Shown here piece after piece: positions 1 through 8,299 of a stretch of DNA of 45,836 nucleotides. The stretch comes from Streptomyces altiplanensis. Lineage in GTDB: Bacteria > Actinomycetota > Actinomycetes > Streptomycetales > Streptomycetaceae. The position numbers and the translations under genes were made by a program. Position 1 is the first letter of the stretch. Each line of letters starts with the position of its first letter. The stretch is taken from assembly GCA_003719395.1 (NCBI GenBank), contig RHMC01000046.1, forward strand, positions 1 to 45,836. The letters are read 5' to 3'. Below the pieces are notes generated by a model. It searched no databases, was not told where the DNA came from, and saw nothing but the letters and a program-made list of their open reading frames with translations.

Positions 1-1512
1 CCGGTGGTCAGCAGCACGTGGCCGTGGGAGGAGAGGGCGCCGCGCCCGGTGACGCCCAGGAGCTCCGCCTCGGTGAGGGTCCACAGCGCGATACGGGAAC
101 GCAGGTCGCCGGGGGTGCCCGTGGAGGACCCCGTACCACCGGCGCCGGCACCCGCCCCCCGCAGCGGCCGTTCCCAGCGCAGCCGGGCCAGCACCTGCTC
201 CGGTGCGGGCACGGCGCCCTCGGGGAGCACGGCGAGGAGGCCGAGGATGCGGCGGCGCACCTCGGGGGCCGCCGAGCGGTCCAGGTCGGGGCCGAGCGCC
301 GCCAGCACGCGGCCCTTCGTGTCCTGGCTGCCGACCAGGCCGGCCGTGCGGGTGGCGTGCAGCCAGGCGGTGGCGAGGCGGGTCCACCGGTCCTGCGGCG
401 GGAGGCCGAGCCAGTCGTCGTACGCGGGTGTGGCGGCGTACCGCTCGGCGGCCTCGCCGTCGGACGCCAGCAGCCCGGCGGCGTAGGCGAGTTCGATCCA
501 GAAGGCGGCCGTGTGCTCGGGCACGTCGAGCGCGGTGGCCGTCCGCTTCAGGTCGCGCATGCTCAGACCGCCGGAGCGCAGGACGGCCGGGCCGCCCTCG
601 TTCCAGTCCTTGAGCAGTTCCTCGACGGTGGACAGTGCCGTGTACGCCTGGCCGGCGGCCGTACCGTCCACGACCCGCGGGCTGTGCTCGGCGAGGGGCG
701 CGACGGCGGGCGGCACCGGCTCCGGCGCCCGGTGCGCGCGTCCGGCGCGCAGGTGCAGCGCGGCCTCGCGCGGCAGCACGACCGTACGCAGGCTCTCGCA
801 GCAGCAGCCCCCGGTCGCGCAGCCACCGCACGGGCGGCGCGGGGTCGGAGGTCACCTCGCCGTACGGCGGCCCCCATACCAGCCGCTCCAGCACCATCAG
901 CGCCTCGGGCGGGGCCGTGTCGAGCAGCGCGAGATCCGGGTGCGGTCGTTGAAGAGCGCTGCCAGGGCCGTCACCGCCGACACCGGGTCGTGGGTCGGCG
1001 GCAGCCCGGCCGCGGCCAGCGTCTCCTGCCACCGCCCCGGCGACATCCCGGCGGTCGCCTCGGCGACGGTCGGGCCCAGGCCGGTGGGGGACGGGTGCGC
1101 GGGGGAGGGGGCGAGCAGTTCGCGCGCCGTACGCACCAGGCGCAGCCGGTCGTCGCCGCCCCAGAGCAGGGCCCGTTCGCGCAGTACGGCGACGGCCCCC
1201 GGAAGCGCCGCCTCGACCGCGGGGTCGCCCTCGTCGCCGGTCATCAGCGCGCGCAGCGCCTCGTACAGGAGCCGGGTCGGGGGCCACCGCCAGGGCCTCG
1301 GCGGTCTGGAGGGCGAACCGGTCGAGCTGCTCCAGCGCCCGTACGACGGAGGCGCGGGTGCCCGCCCGGGTGGCGAGCTGCGACACGTCGCCGGGCACGG
1401 GCGAGAGCAGGTCGGGCCGCGCGCGCAACAGCGCGGCCAGCGACGCGTCGTCGCGGGTGCGCAGGGCTTCCGCGAGCGTGCGTGGTGGCGTTGCGCCTGA
1501 TCCTTCGGACAC
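1..1512 (-). CDS. Helicase-associated (WYL-type) protein, C-terminus off window, frameshifted
   Basis: The N-terminal ~500 residues of a conserved actinobacterial helicase-associated protein; the gene continues past base 1. The GTG at 1512 is chosen because AGGAGG lies 5 nt upstream; an in-frame ATG at 1545 lacks this. The product begins VSEGSGATPPRTLAEALRTR and is rich in Leu/Ala helices with repeated winged-helix-like segments. The reading frame breaks about three times (near 1280, 935 and 800), yet each resumed frame stays open and keeps the same style (for example LLDTAPPEALMVLERLVWG, then TVVLPREAALHLRAGRAHR). These are probably indel errors. The function is unproven: relatives are annotated as helicase C-terminal or helicase-associated domain proteins, possibly DNA-binding. 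Divergent from the HAAS gene at 1624. Confidence 0.6.
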   Translation of the reverse strand, partial: MSEGSGATPPRTLAEALRTRDDASLAALLRARPDLLSPVPGDVSQLATRAGTRASVVRALEQLDRFALQTAEALAVAPDPAPVRGAARADDRRRGRPRGRGGASGGRRRTARTGPALGRRRPAAPGAYGARTARPLPRAPVPHRPGPDRRRGDRRDVAGAVAGDAGRGRAAADPRPGVGGDGPGSALQRPHPDLALLDTAPPEALMVLERLVWGPPYGEVTSDPAPPVRWLRDRGLLLREPAYGRAAARGRAAPARRTRAPGAGAGAARRRAPRRAQPAGRGRYGRRPGVHGTVHRRGTAQGLERGRPGRPALRRSEHARPEADGHRARRARAHGRLLDRTRLRRRAAGVRRRGRRAVRRHTRVRRLARPPAAGPVDPPRHRLAARHPHGRPGRQPGHEGPRAGGARPRPGPLGGPRGAPPHPRPPRRAPRGRRARTGAGAGPAALGTAAAGGGCRRRWYGVLHGHPRRPAFPYRAVDPHRGGAPGRHRARRPLLPRPRAADHR

Positions 1513-1623
1513 GTGCGCCTCCTGGTTGCGCTCGCCGGTCCCCATCCGCCCCACGGTAGCCGGTGTGGCGCTACGGTCGGTGCAGGCAGTTGGAGGTTGG
1601 AGGGCGAGGGGACGGAACGGCGC

Positions 1624-2673
1624 GTGGGCATCGAGAGCGATCAGCTCGTCTACGACTACCTGAGCCGGGTCGGCGACCTGGCGCAGCAGCACAAGCTGTC
1701 CGCGGCGACGCGGATGCGGCTGGTGGCCACGCTGCGCGACGAAATCGACCGGCAGCGCTCCGCGTTCGGTACGCCGGACTCTCCCGCGGCGGTACGGCGC
1801 ATCCTGAACCGGATCGGTCCCCCGGCCGATCTGGTGGCGGCGGCGTCGGGCGGCGCGATGCCGGAGCCGGAGCCCGCGGCGCGGCGGGCCGCACTGCCGG
1901 AACAGCGCGACAAGCCGGCGGAGGGCGGCGCGGCCGAGCGGCGTGGCGGGCGCGGCTGGTGGATCCCCCGGCCCCGCGGACGCGACCACGAGCGGGCGGG
2001 CGCGGTGGGCGCGGTGGACGGGCCCGTCGCTTCGCCGCCCCACCTCGCGGGGTCGGACGAACTCGGCCCGCAGGGCAGCGAACCCGACTGGTGGCGCGTC
2101 GAACCGGGACCGCTCGGCATGGGCGCCACCGTGCCGGGGTTCGTCGGCGGCGTGGAGATCCCCGAAATACTCAAGCCCCCGCCGGCCGAGGAGGAAAAAG
2201 CCGAAGAGAAAGCCGAGGGGAAGGCCGGGGCCGGTGACGGAGCGGCCGTCGAGGCGGAAGTTCCTCCGCGCCGCCGCCGGTTGCGGTTGCGGCGTCGTAC
2301 GGCCGGGCAGGGCGAGGCGGCGGCAGCGACTGTGGTGCGCCGGCCCGCGAACGTCCTGCTCCTGCTCGCCGCCGCGCTGCTCGTGGTCCTGCCGTCCTCG
2401 GCAACTGGCTCGCGCTGGGCGGCGGCTGGCTCCTTGCGTACGCCTCGCACCGCCTCAGCCGCGCCGAGGCGAAATGGGCGGTGCTGGGCCTGCCCGGAGT
2501 GGTCGCGGCGGGCGCGGCCGTGTGGCTGTGGGGCAGGACCGAGGGGCGGTGGGGCGTGCCGCTCGCGCAGGGGCGCGCTGGGCGAGGCGGTCTCGGGCAT
2601 GTGGCCCGTGGTCGTACGGACGGCGGCCGTCGCCTCCGCGCTCTACCTGGTGTGGCGGGCGCGGAGGCGTTAG
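1624..2673 (+). CDS. HAAS-domain membrane protein (two compensating indels)
   Basis: Starts GTG at 1624 (product VGIESDQLVYDYLSRVGDLA). Residues ~1-75 form a HAAS-type helical domain (SATRMRL..LRDEIDRQR, then AVRRILNRIGPPADLVAAA), a fold associated with membrane-linked signalling. A low-complexity acidic and basic linker follows. The C-terminus carries about three membrane segments: VLLLLAAALLV, WLALGGGWLLAYA and VVAAGAAVWLWG, then a last helix before a WRARRR tail. Between about 2390 and 2575 the membrane reading continues in another frame and then returns, so two opposite indels are likely; the straight frame gives a nonsense Arg/Ala stretch there. The stop lies 8 bp from the convergent siderophore-binding gene. 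The exact role is unknown. Confidence 0.6.
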   Translation: MGIESDQLVYDYLSRVGDLAQQHKLSAATRMRLVATLRDEIDRQRSAFGTPDSPAAVRRILNRIGPPADLVAAASGGAMPEPEPAARRAALPEQRDKPAEGGAAERRGGRGWWIPRPRGRDHERAGAVGAVDGPVASPPHLAGSDELGPQGSEPDWWRVEPGPLGMGATVPGFVGGVEIPEILKPPPAEEEKAEEKAEGKAGAGDGAAVEAEVPPRRRRLRLRRRTAGQGEAAAATVVRRPANVLLLLAAALLVVLPSSATGSRWAAAGSLRTPRTASAAPRRNGRCWACPEWSRRARPCGCGAGPRGGGACRSRRGALGEAVSGMWPVVVRTAAVASALYLVWRARRR

Positions 2674-2680
2674 CCGTCGG

Positions 2681-3658
2681 TCACTTCGTCAGGTGGCCCT
2701 GCATCTCGTCGAGGATCTTGTCGGCGGCGGTGTAGCCGATGCCCTGGATCCACAGTTCGTCCTCGACGCCGAAGACCCTGCCCGCCTTCGCGGCGGGCAT
2801 GTTCTTCCACAGCCCGCTGTTCAGGGCCTGCGTCTGCTTGGCCTTCTTCGGGTCGCCGTACGTCGAGTGGAAGACGACGTCGGCGTCCTCGCCCGCGAGG
2901 TTGATCTTCTCCGGGCTCACGTCGTACGAGAAGCCGTCCTTCGCCTTGTCGGTGATGGCCGGGCGGCCGAGGCCGACGTCGGCCAGGACGGTCGCGATGT
3001 AGTTCTGCTTGCCGTAGATGCGGATGTCCGCGCCTTCGATGAAGCGCACCACGTTGACGTTGGTCTTCGCGGCCTTGTCCTTGCCGCCGACCGCTTCGGT
3101 GACCTTCGCGGCGTGCGCGGTGTAGTCGGCGACGACCTGCTTCGCTTCGGCCTTCTTGCCGAGCGCGTCGGCGTGGACCTGGAAGTTCTCCTTCCAGGGG
3201 TAACCGGTGTTCTCCGTCATCACGGTCGGCGCGAGCGCCTTGAGCTCGTCGTACAGGGCGCCGTGCCGCACCTTGCTGGTGAGGATCAGGTCGGGTTCGA
3301 GGGCGGCGACGGCCTCCAGGTTGGGGGTCATCATCTCGCCGACGTCCTTGATGCCCGCGACCTTGTCCTCGGGCAGGTAGCTCAGGAAGCCGGGCTCGGC
3401 GGTGGTGTGGGTCGCGCCGACCGGCTTCACGCCGAGGGTGATCGCGGAGTCCAGCTCGGCGGTGTCGAGGACGACGACGCGCTTCGGGCTGTCCGGGACC
3501 TGCACGTCGCCCATGGCGGTCTTGACGGTGTGCGTCCGCTTCTCGGTGGAGGACGACGGCTTGTCCGTGTCGGAGGAGCCGCAGGCGGAGAGCGCGAGGG
3601 CGGCGGTGACGGCGAGGGAGCCGGCAACGAGGCCGCGGCGGCGGAGGGGTCCGGTCAT
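2681..3658 (-). CDS. Iron-siderophore ABC transporter substrate-binding lipoprotein
   Basis: 325 residues. The signal peptide ends in the lipobox LSAC (AVTAALALSACGSS), so the mature protein is lipid-anchored outside the membrane. A FecB/FepB-like helical-backbone binding fold follows: KRVVVLDTAELDSAITLGVK near the start, EAVAALEPDLILTSK in the middle, and the closing GRVFGVEDELWIQGIGYTAA. It captures a ferric siderophore and delivers it to the two FecCD permeases encoded upstream in the same operon; its start is 15 bp after the ATPase stop. ATG at 3658 is preferred over the GTG at 3670 because GAAAGG is correctly placed only for the ATG. The siderophore cannot be named from sequence. Confidence 0.88.
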   Translation of the reverse strand: MTGPLRRRGLVAGSLAVTAALALSACGSSDTDKPSSSTEKRTHTVKTAMGDVQVPDSPKRVVVLDTAELDSAITLGVKPVGATHTTAEPGFLSYLPEDKVAGIKDVGEMMTPNLEAVAALEPDLILTSKVRHGALYDELKALAPTVMTENTGYPWKENFQVHADALGKKAEAKQVVADYTAHAAKVTEAVGGKDKAAKTNVNVVRFIEGADIRIYGKQNYIATVLADVGLGRPAITDKAKDGFSYDVSPEKINLAGEDADVVFHSTYGDPKKAKQTQALNSGLWKNMPAAKAGRVFGVEDELWIQGIGYTAADKILDEMQGHLTK

Positions 3659-3673
3659 GGGGTGGGGCACCTT

Positions 3674-4723
3674 TCAGGTGGTCCGGGAGGTGTCGGCGGG
3701 GTCGCGGGGCGCGGCGGGCGGGACGGTGTCTTCGACGGGGGCGCCCCCAGGGGCGGTGCCTTCGGCGGGGGCGCCCTTGGAGGCGGGGGCTTCGGGGTCG
3801 GTGCCGCGCCGGGGCGTCTCCTCGGGCGTCGGACGTTCGGGTACGGAGTGAGCTTCGGGGTGGTTGCGTTCGACGCCCTGCGGGGAGCGCCCCGGCACGT
3901 CCCCTCCTGCCACGGTGTCCCGCGAAGCGGCGGGCGCCGGGCTCCACGGCGTGCCCGGGACCACCAGGGGGGAGCCCGTCACCGGGTCCGGGATCACTAC
4001 CGAGTCCAGGCCGAAGACCTCGCGTACGAGGTGTGTGGTGACGATCTCGGTGGGGTGGCCCTCGGCGACGATGCGGCCTTCCTTCATGGCGATCAGGTGA
4101 TCGGCGTACCGGGCCGCCTGGTTGAGGTCGTGCAGGACCGCTACGACGGTCCGGCCCCGGTCGTGGTTGAGCCGGCGCACCAGGTCCAGCACCTCCACCT
4201 GGTGGGAGATGTCGAGGTACGTCGTGGGCTCGTCCAGGAGGAGGAGGTCCGTCTCCTGGGCCAGGGCCATCGCGATCCACACGCGCTGGCGCTGGCCGCC
4301 GGAGAGCGTGTCCACGGGCCGGTCGGCGAGTGCGGTGACGTCGGTGCGCGCCATGGCGTCCGTCACCGCCCGTTCGTCCTCGTCGGACCACTGCTGCCAC
4401 CAGTGCTGGTGCGGCTGGCGGCCGTGCGCGACGAGGTCGGCGACGGTGATGGCCTCGGGGGCGACGGGGGTCTGGGGCAGCAGGCCGATCGCCCGGGCGA
4501 TCCTCCTGGTCGGGATCTTCGCGAGTTCGGCGCCGTCCAGCAGCACCGCGCCGGCCTTGGGCCTGAGCAGCCGGCCGAGCGCGCGCAGGGTGGTGGACTT
4601 CCCGCAGGCGTTCGGGCCGACGATGACGGTCACCCGGCCGTCGGGCACGGCCAGGTCGAGTTCGTGCACGACCGTACGGTCCTCGTAGGCGAGCGTCAGC
4701 TCGCGAGCGGTGAGCCTGCTCAC
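3674..4723 (-). CDS. Iron-siderophore ABC transporter ATP-binding protein with long C-terminal tail
   Basis: 349 residues. It is the cytoplasmic ATPase that powers the adjacent FecCD permeases. Walker A is GPNACGKST (residues 36-44), the signature LSGGQRQR (140-147), Walker B LLLLDEPTT (about 160-168) and the switch histidine lies in VLHDL (about 196-200). The family usually ends near residue 260; here about 90 extra residues follow, rich in Pro, Glu, Ala and Thr and without recognisable structure. The GTG start at 4723 overlaps the permease stop by four bases (GTGA), so translation is coupled. No frameshift is needed: the tail is in the same open frame as the ATPase domain. Confidence 0.9.
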   Translation of the reverse strand: MSRLTARELTLAYEDRTVVHELDLAVPDGRVTVIVGPNACGKSTTLRALGRLLRPKAGAVLLDGAELAKIPTRRIARAIGLLPQTPVAPEAITVADLVAHGRQPHQHWWQQWSDEDERAVTDAMARTDVTALADRPVDTLSGGQRQRVWIAMALAQETDLLLLDEPTTYLDISHQVEVLDLVRRLNHDRGRTVVAVLHDLNQAARYADHLIAMKEGRIVAEGHPTEIVTTHLVREVFGLDSVVIPDPVTGSPLVVPGTPWSPAPAASRDTVAGGDVPGRSPQGVERNHPEAHSVPERPTPEETPRRGTDPEAPASKGAPAEGTAPGGAPVEDTVPPAAPRDPADTSRTT

Positions 4724-5784
4724 GCCTTGCCTCCAGTGCGGCCTTTGACGATCAGCCAGATCAGGTACGGGGCGCCGACCGCTGCCGTCAGCACGCCGAC
4801 TGGTAGTTCGGTGGGGGAGAGGAGCCGCCGGGCCAGCAGGTCCGCCAGTACGACGATCAGTGCGCCCATCAGGGCCGAGCAGAGGAGCGGGATCTGCGCG
4901 GTGCGGGTCGTGCGGCGGGCGATCTGCGGGGCGAGCAGCGCCACGAAGTCGACGGGGCCGGCGGTCCCGGTCGCCACGGAGGCGAGCACCACGCCGGTGA
5001 GGACCAGGCCCAGGCGGACCCGTCCCAGCCGTACGCCCAGCGCGGTCGCGGTGTCGTCGTCCATCGACACGGTGCGCTGGGCGCGGGCGGCCCAGAGGAC
5101 GGCGGGGAGCAGTGCGAGGAGCACCCAGCCCAGGGGGGCCGCCTCGTCCCAGCCGCGGCCGTTGAGGGAGCCGGTCATCCAGATCTGCGCCTGCTGGGCG
5201 ACGAGGTGGTCGCCCTTGGTGAGGAAGAGGTGCGTGACGGAGCGCAGGGCGATCGCGAAACCGATGCCGATGAGCACGAAGCGGGTGGCGTGCAGTCCGC
5301 CGCGCCAGGCGAAGGCGTAGACGAGGACGGCGGCGAGGATTCCGCCGCCTACGGAGAGGTAGGGGAGTACGGCGTAGGAAGTGATCCCGAAGGTCATCGC
5401 CCCGACGGTGAGCGCGCTCGCGCCCTGGCTGATGCCGATGATGTCGGGGCTCGCGAGCGGGTTGCGCGCGACGGTCTGGATCAGTGCGCCGGCCACGCCG
5501 AACGCCGCCCCGACGAGCAGCCCGACGGTCATGCGGGGCAGGCGGAGGGTCCCCACGACGAGTTCGTCCGCCGACGGCTGTCCGAGGACGACCTTCAGCA
5601 CTTCGGCGGGCGGGACGTTGCTCTCGCCGACGCAGAGGTACGCGACGCACGCTCCGGCGAGTACGAGTGCGAGTGCGCCGGCGGCCACGGCGGCCCGCCG
5701 GTGCAGCAGGAACCGTCCCCGCCCGAACCGCACGAGTGCGTACCCGGCGGGCCGTATCCCGGCAGCCGCGCTGTTCGCCGTCAC
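4720..5784 (-). CDS. FecCD-family iron-siderophore ABC permease (second)
   Basis: 354 residues with about nine to ten membrane helices after a basic N-terminus (GRGRFLLHRR). Typical FecCD motifs are present: RLPRMTVGLLVGAAFGVAGA, then NPLASPDIIGISQGAS, and near the end FVALLAPQIARR followed by SPTELPVGVLTAAVGAPYL. It forms the channel heterodimer with the product of the gene upstream. The GTG start at 5784 overlaps that gene's TGA (GTGA), and its own stop overlaps the ATPase start in the same way, so the three genes form a tightly coupled operon. Confidence 0.9.
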   Translation of the reverse strand: MTANSAAAGIRPAGYALVRFGRGRFLLHRRAAVAAGALALVLAGACVAYLCVGESNVPPAEVLKVVLGQPSADELVVGTLRLPRMTVGLLVGAAFGVAGALIQTVARNPLASPDIIGISQGASALTVGAMTFGITSYAVLPYLSVGGGILAAVLVYAFAWRGGLHATRFVLIGIGFAIALRSVTHLFLTKGDHLVAQQAQIWMTGSLNGRGWDEAAPLGWVLLALLPAVLWAARAQRTVSMDDDTATALGVRLGRVRLGLVLTGVVLASVATGTAGPVDFVALLAPQIARRTTRTAQIPLLCSALMGALIVVLADLLARRLLSPTELPVGVLTAAVGAPYLIWLIVKGRTGGKA

Positions 5785-6806
5785 GCCGGCACCGCCTTCC
5801 GTCGTATCAGGGCGACCAGGAACGGCACGCCGATCAGCGCGGTCGTCACGCCCGCCGGGACCTCGCTCGGCGGGAAGATCACGCGGCCCACCACGTCGGA
5901 CACCAGCAGCATCACGGGGCCCACCAGCGCCGCCATCGGCAGCACCCACCGGTGGTCGCCGCCCATGATCGCCCGCGCGATGTGCGGTACCGCGAGGCCG
6001 ACGAAGGCGATGGGGCCGGCCGCCGCGACCCCCGCGCCGGTCAGGACCGTCGCGCCGATGCCGCCCACGATCCGTACGGCGGCGACGTTCTGGCCGAGCC
6101 CCTTCGCGACGTCCTCCCCGAGCGCCAGCGCGTCGAGCCCCCGCGCGACGGACAGGACGAGCACCACCCCGACCAGCAGGAACGGCCAGATCTGGCCGAC
6201 GACCTCCGCGTCACGCCCGGCCATGGACCCGACCTGCCAGAAGCGGAACTCGTCGAGCGCCGCCGCCTGTGCCGTCAGGACCGCCATCGTCACGGACACG
6301 AGCAGCGCGTTGATCGCGGCGCCGCCGAGCGCGAGCTTCACCGGGGTCGCGCCGCCGCGCCCGCTCGCCGCGATGGCGTACACCGCGACCGAGGCGAGGG
6401 CCGCGCCCGCGAAGGCGAACCACACGTACCCGGACAGCGAGTGGACGCCGGCGAAGGCGATCGCGAAGACCACACCCACCGACGCGCCCTGGCTGATTCC
6501 CAGGATCCCGGGGTCGGCGATCGGGTTGCGGGTGATGCCCTGGAGGACGGTCCCCGCGAGCGCCAGCGCGACGCCGACCATCAGGCCGATGAGCGTGCGC
6601 GGCACTCTCATGGTCCGTACGACCTCGGCGGCGTCGCTGTGGCCGCCGTTCAGCAGGACGTCGAGGACGGTGGACGGCGCGATGGAGCGCGCCCCGACCG
6701 CGAGGCTCAGCAGGACGGAGAGCAGCAGGGCCACGACAGCCGCGGCCGTCCAGCCGGTGCGGCGGGCCACCAGGGCGCGCCTGGGGTGGCTGGTGGCGGC
6801 TCGCAT
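5781..6806 (-). CDS. FecCD-family iron-siderophore ABC permease (first in operon)
   Basis: 341 residues with about nine to ten membrane helices. FecCD landmarks: RTMRVPRTLIGLMVGVALAL, NPIADPGILGISQGAS (coupling region), FVGLAVPHIARA and the terminal PPSEVPAGVTTALIGVPFL. It pairs with the second permease to pass the ferric siderophore through the membrane. This is the first gene of the four-gene operon; the ATG at 6806 has AGGA a few bases upstream. A candidate DmdR/IdeR iron box at 6828-6846 sits just upstream, so repression in iron-replete cells is expected. Divergent from the HAD gene. Confidence 0.9.
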   Translation of the reverse strand: MRAATSHPRRALVARRTGWTAAAVVALLLSVLLSLAVGARSIAPSTVLDVLLNGGHSDAAEVVRTMRVPRTLIGLMVGVALALAGTVLQGITRNPIADPGILGISQGASVGVVFAIAFAGVHSLSGYVWFAFAGAALASVAVYAIAASGRGGATPVKLALGGAAINALLVSVTMAVLTAQAAALDEFRFWQVGSMAGRDAEVVGQIWPFLLVGVVLVLSVARGLDALALGEDVAKGLGQNVAAVRIVGGIGATVLTGAGVAAAGPIAFVGLAVPHIARAIMGGDHRWVLPMAALVGPVMLLVSDVVGRVIFPPSEVPAGVTTALIGVPFLVALIRRKAVPA

Positions 6807-6827
6807 CTGGTCCTATCCGCGTCCGGG

Positions 6828-6846
6828 GTTGGTAAGGCTTGGCTAA
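6828..6846 (-). promoter_or_regulatory. Candidate iron box (DmdR1/IdeR site) over the siderophore operon promoter
   Basis: The + strand sequence gttggtaaggcttggctaa matches 13 of 19 positions of the IdeR/DmdR consensus ttaggttaggctaacctaa. It overlaps a TATACT -10-like hexamer on the minus strand (6851-6846), 40 bases before the permease ATG at 6806. Bound repressor would block RNA polymerase. The match is hand-scored. Confidence 0.6.
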
Positions 6847-6890
6847 GTATACGGGTGGGTCCCGGGCCTCCCGTGGGCACAATGGCCCCT

Positions 6891-7530
6891 ATGCCCACTC
6901 ACCTGCCCACGCCCCCGCTGACGGTCGGCTTCGACCTCGACATGACGCTCATCGACTCCCGGCCCGGCATCAAGGCCGCCTACGAAGCGCTCGCCGCCGA
7001 GACCGGTGCGCACATCGACGCCGACCTGGCGGTCACCCGGCTCGGCCCGCCGCTGGAACAGGAACTGGCGTTCTGGTTCCCGGAGGACCGCATCCAGGAG
7101 ATGGGCGACCGCTACCGCGAGATCTACCCGACGTACGCGATCACGCCAACTCCCGCGCTGCCCGGCGCCCGTGAGGCAGTGGCCGCGGTACGGGCGGCGG
7201 GCGGGCGCGCCGTCGTCGTCACGGCGAAGCACGAGCCGAACGCCAAGCTCCACCTCGAACACCTCGGCATCGAGCCGGACGCGGTCGTCGGCTGGCTGTG
7301 GGCGGAGGCCAAGGCGGAGGCGCTGCGCGAGCACGGCGCCTCGGTGTACGTACGGCGACCACGTCGGCGACGTACGCGGCGCGCGGGCGGCCGGAGCCCT
7401 GTCCGTCGCCGTGCCGACGGGGCCCTGCGACGCCGCTGAACTGCGCGAAGCCGGTGCGGACGTGGTCCTGGACGACCTGGCGGCCTTCCCCGCCTGGCTG
7501 AGGGACTACTGCGACGCGGCGCGCGCCTGA
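6891..7530 (+). CDS. HAD-superfamily phosphatase (one inserted base)
   Basis: Haloacid-dehalogenase-like hydrolase, probably a phosphoglycolate-phosphatase-type enzyme of about 212 residues. Motif I is FDLDMTLIDS (nucleophile and acid Asp), motif II VVVTAKHE, the motif III lysine lies in EAKAEAL, and motif IV is GDHVGD. The frame breaks near 7350: one extra base in gtgtacgtacgg throws the frame off just before motif IV, which continues intact as GDHVGDVRGARAAG to the stop at 7530. Removing one base gives exactly 213 codons, so a sequence error is likely. Start is ATG 6891 (6882 is also in frame); no clear ribosome site is seen. The substrate is unknown. Confidence 0.75.
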
Positions 7531-7754
7531 CGGCGCTGGGCGGCGATCGACCTGAGCACTCCGGCGGCGGCGATCACGAAGCCGACGCCCATCAGCATGC
7601 ACACGGCGTACGCCACCGGGGGAAAGGGCTCCGTGCCCAGGAAGAGCGGAGCCACGGTGACCAGTGTGGCCAGTGCGCCGACGAAGAAGACGATCGCTCC
7701 GGTACGTACCAGCCGGTCGCCGGGGCCGGCCTCGGACGATGGGGTTTCAGTCAT
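7506..7754 (-). CDS. Small two-helix membrane protein, hypothetical
   Basis: 82 residues. Two hydrophobic helices (GAIVFFVGALATLVTVAPLF and AVCMLMGVGFVIAAAGVL) flank a short loop, and the tail is basic (RSIAAQRRQARAA). ATG 7754 is taken; the GTG directly before it at 7757 is possible. The last 25 bases overlap the convergent HAD gene. I do not recognise a named family. Confidence 0.6.
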   Translation of the reverse strand: MTETPSSEAGPGDRLVRTGAIVFFVGALATLVTVAPLFLGTEPFPPVAYAVCMLMGVGFVIAAAGVLRSIAAQRRQARAASQ

Positions 7755-7909
7755 CACCTGACCAGGGTAGTTCCCTGCTCCGAGGAACCGCCCGGCGACG
7801 TCTTGTCACCAGCCCCTGGACCATTAGCCTTGGTGGTGGCGGGTCCTACGACCCGCTGTAGTGCTATCCAGAGCCGTTTTCAACGACGAGTACGAGGACG
7901 AGGACAGAC

Positions 7910-8292
7910 GTGCCTACCGGCAAGGTCAAGTGGTTCAACAATGAGAAGGGCTTCGGCTTCCTCTCCCGCGACGACGGCGGCGACGTCTTCGTCCACTCGT
8001 CGGTGCTCCCTGCCGGAGTCGACGCGCTGAAGCCCGGCCAGCGCGTCGAATTCGGTGTCGTGGCCGGTCAGCGCGGTGACCAGGCGCTTTCGTTGACGAT
8101 CCTCGATCCGACCCCGTCGGTCGCCGCGGCGCAGCGCCGCAAGCCGACGAACTCGCGTCGATCGTGCAGGACCTGACGACGCTCCTGGAGAACATCACGC
8201 CGGCGCTGGAGCGCGGCCGCTACCCCGACAGGGCGGCGGGCGCGAAGATCGCGGGCCTGCTGCGCGCGGTGGCCGACCAGCTGGACGTGTAG
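7910..8292 (+). CDS. Cold-shock-domain protein with C-terminal extension (one deleted base)
   Basis: Residues 1-65 are a cold-shock OB fold with RNP1-like [11 protein letters not shown] and RNP2-like VFVHSSVL, predicted to bind single-stranded RNA or DNA. A conserved Streptomyces extension follows ([20 protein letters not shown], then [20 protein letters not shown]), so this is the ~127-residue type and not the 67-residue CspA type. The frame breaks near 8149, where ccgacgaac would read CCG-GAC-GAA with one more G. Restoring that base gives exactly 128 codons ending at TAG 8292. GTG 7910 follows an AGGAC purine stretch. Confidence 0.85.
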
Positions 8293-8299
8293 CCGGGGC

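Noticed and set aside
1943..5320. Very long + strand open frame (1125 codons) across the siderophore operon
   Set aside because: Arg/Ala/Gly-rich with no motif; it is antisense to four well-supported genes and arises from high GC at third positions.
7340..7360. Programmed frameshift in the HAD gene
   Set aside because: No slippery run or stimulatory hairpin; the same kind of break occurs in many unrelated genes in the window.
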